The position numbers and the translations under genes were made by a program. Shown in pieces: positions 7,026-11,648 of a stretch of 11,648 nt of DNA. The notes below the pieces were generated by a model, which made no database searches, was not told the origin of the DNA, and saw only the letters and a program-made list of their open reading frames with translations. The DNA comes from an uncultured Solobacterium sp. (GTDB lineage Bacteria > Bacillota_I > Bacilli_A > Erysipelotrichales > Erysipelotrichaceae), in the NCBI GenBank assembly GCA_937910655.1, contig CALEMV010000190.1, forward strand, positions 1-11,648. Reading direction: 5' to 3'. How positions within the stretch are numbered: position 1 is the stretch's first letter; the number at the start of each line of letters is the position of its first letter.

Positions 7026-7069
7026 TTATGAGCATATGTTCAATATATAGTAATTTGGAGGTGGCATGA

Positions 7070-7204
7070 ATGAAGAGAACATACCAACCAAGCAAGAAAA
7101 AGAATAAAGCTACACACGGCTTTAGAGCCCGTATGGCTACTGTGGGTGGACGTAAAGTTATCAACAGACGTAGAGCTAAGGGAAGAAAGGTCTTATCTGC
7201 TTAA
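7070..7204 (+). CDS. rpmH: 50S ribosomal protein L34
   Basis: This 44-residue, strongly basic protein reads [20 protein letters not shown] near its start and carries [19 protein letters not shown] at its end, which is the L34 sequence and length. L34 is a small protein of the large ribosomal subunit that packs against 23S rRNA. A strong GGAGGTGG (7057-7064) sits five bases before the ATG at 7070. Another ATG at 7066 is out of frame and too close to the site to compete well. It heads the rpmH-rnpA-yidC-jag cluster and is separated from rnpA by a hairpin. The usual neighbour dnaA is not upstream. Confidence 0.97.
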   Translation: MKRTYQPSKKKNKATHGFRARMATVGGRKVINRRRAKGRKVLSA

Positions 7205-7205
7205 G

Positions 7206-7228
7206 AAGCCACCATTGGTGGTTTTTTT
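7206..7228 (+). terminator. Hairpin with T-run between rpmH and rnpA (partial terminator)
   Basis: AAGCCACC (7206-7213) pairs with GGTGGTTT (7217-7224), including one G-T pair, around a three-base loop and continues into seven Ts. Because rnpA has no separate convincing promoter, this probably lets only part of the rpmH transcription continue, keeping the RNase P protein scarce relative to L34. Confidence 0.65.
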
Positions 7229-7247
7229 CTTACTGTAGAGGTTAGAG

Positions 7248-7580
7248 ATGAAAGTAAAGAATCGAATTAAAAAAGCGGAAGAATTTCAATCCATGATCAA
7301 AAAGGGGACAAAGATTGTAAATCAATCATTTGTCATCTATTACGGACCTAAAGAGGGTGATGAAGCACGCATTGGTGTTTCTGTTTCTAAGAAGCTAGGT
7401 AATGCCGTACATCGCAATCTATATAAACGTCAGGTTCGTATGATGTGTCATGAATTAATTGATTTTCAAAATACAAAACAAGACATGGTCTTAATTATCC
7501 GCTTTAGCTATTCTTCTCTTAGCTATGAGGAGAATAAAAATAACTTGGAAAAACTATTAATTAAGGCTAAAATTAAATAG
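7248..7580 (+). CDS. rnpA: Ribonuclease P protein component
   Basis: The RnpA subunit binds the M1-type RNA of RNase P and helps mature the 5' ends of tRNAs. The 110-residue protein has the expected parts: the NRIKKAEEFQSMIKKGTKIV opening, a FVIYYGP strand, GVSVSKKLGNAVHRN, and the RNA-binding RNR-type motif HRNLYKRQVR (about residues 63-72). The ATG at 7248 follows a modest AGAGG site, which fits low expression. It stands in the conserved position between rpmH and yidC. The RNase P RNA gene is not in the window. Confidence 0.95.
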   Translation: MKVKNRIKKAEEFQSMIKKGTKIVNQSFVIYYGPKEGDEARIGVSVSKKLGNAVHRNLYKRQVRMMCHELIDFQNTKQDMVLIIRFSYSSLSYEENKNNLEKLLIKAKIK

Positions 7581-7600
7581 TTGAAACATAAGGAGAAAAT

Positions 7601-8509
7601 ATGAAGTTTACCCCTCGTACAAAGAAACTACTTGCCTTAATGGCAATTGTGACAATCGTAGTAACAGCTACTGGTTGTACAGCTCCAAAGGATGCTAATG
7701 GTCACATTATTTTGATTTCCAACACAACAACTTTTGGAGATATCTTCCAGTCTGAAAACTGGTTTAATGCATTATTTGTTTGGCCACTAAGCTGGGTACT
7801 TAACCACTTAGCACCAATTATCACTGTTGGTGGTGCAATCGCTGTCGTTACTGCGGTTGTAAATGGTTTACTTGCAGTCTTTACATTAAAATCCCAGATG
7901 GGTATGCAAAGAATGCAGATGTTACAGCCTGAATTAAATAAGATTCAACGTAAATATGAAGGCCGTGACGATCAAGCATCTAAGATGCGTATGGCTCAAG
8001 AACAACAGCAGTTAATGAATAAGTACAACGTTAACCCTGGTTCTATGATGTTAGTACAGTTCATTCAGTTACCTATCATCATGGCAATGTTCATGGCTAT
8101 CCAGCGTGCAGAAGCCGTTGTAAATGGTACATTCTTAGGAATGAACTTACAGGTTAAGCCTAGCGAAGCATTCGGATTACTATTTAAAGGTGATTTAAGT
8201 GGATTACCATACATCATCTTGTTCTTATTAATGGCTGTTACACAGGTTATCTTAGTATTATTACCAATGTACTTCCAAAAGAAGAAGGCTGCTGCAGAAG
8301 CTGAGAAACATCACCGTAAGCCAGAACCTACAAATAACCAAAACGTTATGATGCAGATGTACATGATTGTTATGGTACTCGCATTCGGTTTAATGTGGCA
8401 ATCAGGTATGTCCTTATTCTGGTTCATCCGTAATATCGTAGATATTATTAAGACAATTATTGTCCAAAATATCATGGAGAACAATTCACAGAAAGAAGGC
8501 TTAAGATAA
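7601..8509 (+). CDS. yidC: Membrane protein insertase YidC/OxaA (lipoprotein form)
   Basis: YidC places membrane proteins into the bilayer alone or with SecYEG. This 302-residue Gram-positive form has a lipoprotein signal (basic head, hydrophobic stretch, then ATGC with lipidated Cys26) and five expected membrane helices. It has the LQPELNKIQRKY cytoplasmic hairpin, the NKYNVNPGSMMLVQFIQLPI segment typical of the family, and a basic region (KKKAAAEAEKHHRK) before the last helices. Aligned by hand on LQPE, the essential groove arginine of Bacillus SpoIIIJ helix 1 falls on Asn88, while Arg277 sits in the last helix (WFIRN) where SpoIIIJ has Gly. The AAGGAG site is strong. It lies 20 bases after rnpA, and its stop overlaps the jag start (TAATG). 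Confidence 0.94.
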   Translation: MKFTPRTKKLLALMAIVTIVVTATGCTAPKDANGHIILISNTTTFGDIFQSENWFNALFVWPLSWVLNHLAPIITVGGAIAVVTAVVNGLLAVFTLKSQMGMQRMQMLQPELNKIQRKYEGRDDQASKMRMAQEQQQLMNKYNVNPGSMMLVQFIQLPIIMAMFMAIQRAEAVVNGTFLGMNLQVKPSEAFGLLFKGDLSGLPYIILFLLMAVTQVILVLLPMYFQKKKAAAEAEKHHRKPEPTNNQNVMMQMYMIVMVLAFGLMWQSGMSLFWFIRNIVDIIKTIIVQNIMENNSQKEGLR

Positions 8510-9150
8510 TGCAAATTTATACTGCAAAAACACTTGAAGAACTTCTACAAAACGCTGCTGAAGAAAAGGGAGTTACAATCGATGAATTAGAATATACAGT
8601 TGTGGAAGAAAAAAAGGGATTATTAGGAATTGGTAATTCTGTATCCGCAAAGGTATTCTGTGCTGAAGATGTTAAGGAATTTATCTTTGACTACTTAGGT
8701 GAATTCTTTACACATATCGATTTAGATATTGAGGTAGCTTTAGAAGAATTAGATGATAGTTATGTCATCAATCTAAATTCCGATAACAACGCTATTCTCA
8801 TCGGTAAGATGGGTAAGACATTAGCTGCATTCAATACTGTATTACGTGCTGCTGTAAACGCCGAATTTGAAAAACGCATTGATGTATTAATTGATATCAA
8901 TCACTACAAAGAAGAGCGCTATTACAAGATTCGTTCAATGGCAAAGCGTATCGCAAAACAAGTACAACGTTCAAAGGTTGATGTAGAACTTGATCCAATG
9001 CCAAATGATGAAAGAAAAGTCATCCACAAGGTATTAGGTGATTGGCACAACATTAAGACAGAATCAAAGGGTGAAGGAAGTTATCGACACATCTGTATTC
9101 GTTACGTCTCTGATGAACCACAGGAAGAAATTCCAAACATGTCTGAATAA
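8509..9150 (+). CDS. jag: KhpB/Jag RNA-binding protein (Jag-N, KH and R3H domains)
   Basis: This 213-residue protein (also called EloR) has the complete family layout. A Jag-N domain (1-50, with VEEKKGLLGIG) comes first, then a type-II KH domain (about 75-150, GxxG loop as GKMG at 99-102). An R3H domain (about 150-205) follows, with Arg169 and His173 in DERKVIHKVL. In streptococci and other Firmicutes it pairs with KhpA to bind RNA and controls cell elongation and division. The linker between Jag-N and KH is short here, unlike the long charged linker of some relatives. The ATG overlaps the yidC stop by one base, which implies coupled translation. It ends the cluster; trmE/mnmE, often next, is absent. 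Confidence 0.94.
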   Translation: MQIYTAKTLEELLQNAAEEKGVTIDELEYTVVEEKKGLLGIGNSVSAKVFCAEDVKEFIFDYLGEFFTHIDLDIEVALEELDDSYVINLNSDNNAILIGKMGKTLAAFNTVLRAAVNAEFEKRIDVLIDINHYKEERYYKIRSMAKRIAKQVQRSKVDVELDPMPNDERKVIHKVLGDWHNIKTESKGEGSYRHICIRYVSDEPQEEIPNMSE

Positions 9151-9177
9151 GAATTCCTTAATTGGAATTCTTTTTTT
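9149..9177 (+). terminator. Rho-independent terminator of the rpmH-rnpA-yidC-jag cluster
   Basis: AAGAATTCC (9149-9157) pairs perfectly with GGAATTCTT (9164-9172) around a six-base loop and runs into a T-tract to 9177. The stem starts inside the jag stop codon. Confidence 0.85.
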
Positions 9178-9204
9178 ATTGTCGTATATAAAATTTTACA
9201 AAGT

Positions 9205-9218
9205 GAAATACATATTTC
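9205..9218. promoter_or_regulatory. Inverted repeat next to the -35 of the transporter-panE promoter (candidate regulator site)
   Basis: GAAATACATATTTC has two perfect six-base arms around CA. It ends directly before the -35 element at 9219, where activators or repressors often bind. It is short and AT-rich, so chance is a real alternative. Confidence 0.28.
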
Positions 9219-9247
9219 TTGTTTGAGAAAAGCGTTAGAGTTATAAT
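9219..9247 (+). promoter_or_regulatory. Promoter for the transporter-panE operon
   Basis: TTGTTT (9219-9224), a 17-base spacer and a perfect TATAAT (9242-9247). Transcription would start near 9254, leaving a leader of about 75 bases with an AAAGGAG site before the ATG at 9329. Confidence 0.65.
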
Positions 9248-9266
9248 ATTGGTGAAATTAATCACA

Positions 9267-9285
9267 AGTATATACCGGTAATACT
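9267..9285. promoter_or_regulatory. Imperfect dyad in the leader of the transporter-panE operon (candidate operator)
   Basis: AGTATATACCGGTAATACT has an eight-base palindromic core, TACCGGTA, flanked by AGTAT and ATACT arms, one extra A breaking the symmetry. It lies about 13-31 bases after the predicted start. It has no T-run, so it is more like a repressor site than a terminator. Confidence 0.35.
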
Positions 9286-9328
9286 ATGATAATTCCATAT
9301 AATTCATTTAAAAAAGGAGATAAATTTT

Positions 9329-10390
9329 ATGTCTGAAACGCAAAAGGAGACTTTAGGTTCATTCATTTTAAAGGTCTTAAATGGCGCAACAATCGCAATT
9401 GTTGTCGCGTTAATTCCTAACGCAATTCTCGCTACATTCTTAAAGCCATTTGCTTCAAATCCATTATTTGCCAATTGGTTACACATCGTTCAAGTATTCC
9501 AATACTTCACACCATTAATGGCTGGTTATTTAATTTCCATGCAGTTTAAACTTAACCCAATTCAATCTTCTTGTGTGGGTGGTGCAGCCTATATTGGCTC
9601 TGGAGCTTGGAAATTCGTAGAAGTAACAATGGATGGAAATGTTACAAACATCTTCCGTTTAGCAGGTATTGGCGATGTTATTAACACCATGTTAACAGCA
9701 GCTCTAGCAATTCTAGTTATTCGTTTAATCAGTGCTAAACTTGGTTCTCTTAACCTCGTATTCCTTCCAATTATTGTTGGAACAGGTGTAGGTTGGGTAG
9801 GTACTTTAACACTTCCATACGTTTCAATGATTACTTCTCTGATTGGACAGGGAATCAACTCATTTACAACATTACAACCAATTTTGATGAGTATCTTGAT
9901 TGCGATGTCATTCTCACTCATTATCATTAGTCCACTTTCTACCGTTGCGATTGGTTTAGCAATTGGTTTAACTGGTATTTCATCTGCTGCTGCAGGTATG
10001 GGTGTAGCTTCTGCTGCTGCTTTACTTGTATGGGCATGTGCAAGAGTTAATAAGCCTGGTGTTCCTATTGCGATTGGTTTAGGAGCGATGAAGATGATGA
10101 TGCCTAACTTCCTAACAAATCCTATTATTGGTTTGCCAGTTGCGATTACAGCCGCAATTAGTTCTCTCAGTGTTCCTATCTTCCAGATGGTTGGTACTCC
10201 AGCATCAGCAGGATTTGGATTTGTAGGACTTGTATCCCCATTAGCAGCACTCAATGCAGGAAATATCAATGTTGTGATTATGTTAGTTGCCTGGATTGTT
10301 GTGCCATTTGTAGTTGGTTTTATTGTAAATAAAGTATGTTGTGATGTATTACATCTTTATAAGAAAGAAATCTTTACATTCAAAGGATAA
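9329..10390 (+). CDS. PTS_EIIC_2-type (EIIC-like) membrane transporter
   Basis: This 353-residue protein is nearly all hydrophobic, with roughly nine or ten membrane segments separated by short loops and many Gly, Ala, Ser and Pro kinks. The start (ETLGSFILKVLNGATIAIVV followed by LIPNAILATFLKP) and the GGAAYIGSGAWKF region resemble the EIIC-like membrane family annotated as PTS transporter subunit IIC (PTS_EIIC_2). No EIIA, EIIB or phosphorylation-site domain is fused or nearby, so transport by phosphotransfer is not shown. Its only operon partner is the ketopantoate reductase gene 14 bases downstream, so a link to ketopantoate, pantoate or another 2-oxo acid is plausible but inferred. An AAAGGAG site supports the start. 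Confidence 0.72.
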   Translation: MSETQKETLGSFILKVLNGATIAIVVALIPNAILATFLKPFASNPLFANWLHIVQVFQYFTPLMAGYLISMQFKLNPIQSSCVGGAAYIGSGAWKFVEVTMDGNVTNIFRLAGIGDVINTMLTAALAILVIRLISAKLGSLNLVFLPIIVGTGVGWVGTLTLPYVSMITSLIGQGINSFTTLQPILMSILIAMSFSLIIISPLSTVAIGLAIGLTGISSAAAGMGVASAAALLVWACARVNKPGVPIAIGLGAMKMMMPNFLTNPIIGLPVAITAAISSLSVPIFQMVGTPASAGFGFVGLVSPLAALNAGNINVVIMLVAWIVVPFVVGFIVNKVCCDVLHLYKKEIFTFKG

Positions 10391-10404
10391 AGGAGAAAAA
10401 CAAA

Positions 10405-11328
10405 ATGTTTATTTATATCGCAGGTGCAGGCGCAATGGGTTGCCGCTTTGGCTATCAATTACATAAAGTAGGAAATGAAGTTATTTTATTGGATATGTGG
10501 AAAGATCATATTCAAGCAATTAAAAATGATGGCTTAAAGATTGTTGGTGATACAGAGGATTGTGTCAAGATGACTATCATGGAACCAACAGAAGCTACAA
10601 AAGAAGCTGAATTAATTATCCTATTTACAAAGGCTATGCAATTACCAACAATGTTACAAAATATCAAGCAGATTATTGGTAAGAATACAAAAGTACTTTG
10701 TTTATTAAATGGCTTAGGTCATGAAGATGTGATTAAACAGTATATTCCAGAAGAAAATATCTTGATGGGTGTTACAGTATGGACAGCTGGATTAAAGGGT
10801 CCAGGTGTCGCTAAACTCATCGGTAAGGGCTCTGTAAACTTACAATCAATCGATAAGAGTGGTGAAGAAGCTGCTAAGAAGATTGTTGAAGTATTAAATC
10901 AAGCAGGTTTAAATGTCACTTACGATGAAGATGTATTACCATCTATCTGGCGTAAAGCTTGTGTTAATGGCACAATGAACTCTACTTGTGCATTACTTGA
11001 TTGTACAATTGGTGAATTCTTCGCTAGTGAGGAAGCAATTCGTGTCGTAGATACAATTATCCACGAATTTGTAATGGTAGGTGAAGCTACAGGCGTTAAA
11101 TTAGATGAACAAGCAATTAAAGACTATGTCATGAAGACATCTGTAGCAGCAGCTGCACATTATCCATCAATGCATCAAGATCTCATCCAAAATCATCGTC
11201 CAACTGAAATTGACTACATTAATGGTGCAGTCGCTAAAAAGGGTGATGCCTTAGGCATTTCTACTCCTTATTGTCATATGATTACTGATTTAATTCATGC
11301 AAAGGAACATGTATTAAACATTAAATAA
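10405..11328 (+). CDS. panE: Ketopantoate reductase family protein (2-dehydropantoate 2-reductase, PanE/ApbA)
   Basis: PanE reduces 2-dehydropantoate to pantoate with NADPH on the route to pantothenate and coenzyme A. The 307-residue length is normal. The N-terminal Rossmann fold has GAGAMG (7-12). CLLNGLGHED (99-108) and MGVTVWTAGLKGPG (121-134) follow. The C-terminal helical domain contains the catalytic Lys184 (RKACVNG) and Glu268 (PTEIDYINGAV). The sequence resembles the lactococcal PanE group (LIILFTKAMQL, RKACVNGT, TEIDYING, TPYCHMITDLIHAKE), some of which act as D-2-hydroxyacid dehydrogenases on branched 2-oxo acids, so the true substrate may differ. AAAGGAG precedes the ATG. No panB, panC or panD is in the window. 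Confidence 0.88.
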   Translation: MFIYIAGAGAMGCRFGYQLHKVGNEVILLDMWKDHIQAIKNDGLKIVGDTEDCVKMTIMEPTEATKEAELIILFTKAMQLPTMLQNIKQIIGKNTKVLCLLNGLGHEDVIKQYIPEENILMGVTVWTAGLKGPGVAKLIGKGSVNLQSIDKSGEEAAKKIVEVLNQAGLNVTYDEDVLPSIWRKACVNGTMNSTCALLDCTIGEFFASEEAIRVVDTIIHEFVMVGEATGVKLDEQAIKDYVMKTSVAAAAHYPSMHQDLIQNHRPTEIDYINGAVAKKGDALGISTPYCHMITDLIHAKEHVLNIK

Positions 11329-11336
11329 TGAAATAA

Positions 11337-11370
11337 TCCCTGTGTACTTCATTGTACACAGGGACTTTTT
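11337..11370. terminator. Strong hairpin terminator between panE and the convergent small membrane protein gene
   Basis: TCCCTGTGTAC (11337-11347) pairs perfectly over 11 bases with GTACACAGGGA (11354-11364) around TTCATT. On the plus strand it is followed by CTTTTT, so it ends the panE transcript. On the minus strand it is followed by ATTATTTCATTT, a weaker U-tract, so it may also serve the opposing gene. Confidence 0.85.
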
Positions 11371-11605
11371 ACTTTACATCAGTTGGTTTAGGATGATCTG
11401 GATTAAAGAATTGTGAATAAGAATTAAAACGAATAAAGAAATAAACACAAACCATCACAACCATTACTGTCTCAAAGAGACGATTGAACATTTGTGGATC
11501 ATGGATATCAAAGAGAATTGCTTTCAGTAAGCCTAATGGTAACGCTAGTAACCAAAGATACTGTTTTTTATCTTTGACAACGATCCAATTAAAGTAAGTT
11601 TTCAT
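11369..11605 (-). CDS. Small two-pass membrane protein of unknown function
   Basis: I do not recognise a family for this 78-residue protein. It has a short basic start (MKTYFNWIVVKDKKQ), a first hydrophobic helix (about 16-32, YLWLLALPLGLLKAILF), a short DIHDPQ loop, a second helix (about 42-58, ETVMVVMVCVYFFIRF) and a polar tail ending DHPKPTDVK. A GGGAG site lies seven bases before the ATG, and the gene ends at the shared hairpin, both of which support a real gene. A possible TATTAT -10 element lies at 11647-11642, but its -35 partner would be outside the window. The intact frame, Shine-Dalgarno and membrane pattern make chance unlikely. Confidence 0.68.
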   Translation of the reverse strand: MKTYFNWIVVKDKKQYLWLLALPLGLLKAILFDIHDPQMFNRLFETVMVVMVCVYFFIRFNSYSQFFNPDHPKPTDVK

Positions 11606-11648
11606 ACTTTTTCTCCCAATTATATCCTTTCTAATTTCAATATAATAC

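Noticed and set aside
7066..7107. Thirteen-codon frame starting at an ATG four bases before the rpmH start
   Set aside because: The ATG is only one base from the Shine-Dalgarno sequence, too close for efficient initiation, and the peptide ([13 protein letters not shown]) is simply rpmH in another frame.
9223..9247. TTGAGA paired with TATAAT as the transporter promoter
   Set aside because: The spacer would be only 13 bases; TTGTTT at 9219 gives the normal 17 bases.
9178..9328. Riboswitch in the 5' leader of the transporter-panE operon
   Set aside because: The leader is only about 75 bases, has no terminator hairpin or recognisable aptamer core, and its dyads look more like protein-binding sites.
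9589..10269. Long 226-residue reading frame on the minus strand inside the transporter gene
   Set aside because: It is antisense to a clearly hydrophobic membrane protein with a good promoter and ribosome binding site. Its composition (Ile, Ala, Pro, Thr rich) is what the reverse strand of membrane-protein codons produces, and it has no Shine-Dalgarno of its own.
11619..11624. TATAAT on the minus strand before the small membrane protein gene
   Set aside because: A start from this element would fall within the ribosome binding site, leaving no usable leader.

Overview
The window looks like the chromosome of a low-GC, non-sporulating Firmicute. An Erysipelotrichia-type bacterium (Erysipelotrichaceae/Solobacterium-like) is my best guess. 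It rests on the AT-rich sequence, strong AAGGAG-type ribosome binding sites, a Gram-positive lipoprotein YidC, and a shortened version of the Bacillus pth-fin-mfd-spoVT-yabM-N-O-P-Q-divIC block. No tRNA, rRNA, insertion sequence, phage gene or CRISPR array is visible, and no stretch over 200 bases lacks a gene.

Layout. Bases 2-295 hold the 3' end of a secreted 5'-nucleotidase/cyclic phosphodiesterase gene on the + strand. Converging on it is a leftward housekeeping block, read from right to left: an unrecognised one-pass membrane protein (6015-5074), pth (peptidyl-tRNA hydrolase), a terminator, mfd (transcription-repair coupling factor), rqcP (S4-domain ribosome quality-control factor) and a divIC/ftsB-like division gene, closed by a terminator at 303-337. 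The sporulation-linked genes that sit among these in Bacillus are absent. A 133-base divergent promoter region (6016-6148) separates this block from the rightward genes. These begin with a VanY-family D,D-carboxypeptidase homologue that appears to have lost a zinc ligand and the catalytic glutamate. The classical origin-proximal cluster rpmH-rnpA-yidC-jag follows, with a near-consensus promoter before rpmH and a terminator after jag. Next is a two-gene operon of a PTS_EIIC_2-type membrane protein and a ketopantoate reductase (PanE/ApbA family). A small two-pass membrane protein gene converges on that operon at a shared strong hairpin.

How the genes work together. The left block links translation (Pth, RqcP), repair of stalled transcription (Mfd) and division (DivIC). 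The rpmH cluster makes ribosomal protein L34, the RNase P protein, the membrane insertase and its RNA-binding partner KhpB/Jag. The transporter-PanE pair suggests handling of a 2-oxo or 2-hydroxy acid such as ketopantoate, but the substrate cannot be read from sequence.

I did not find a clearly new multigene system. The observations most worth a second look are the apparently dead VanY-like protein behind a palindromic operator-like site, the duplicated SETMVLE motif at the tail of the membrane protein upstream of pth, and a YidC lacking the expected groove arginine.
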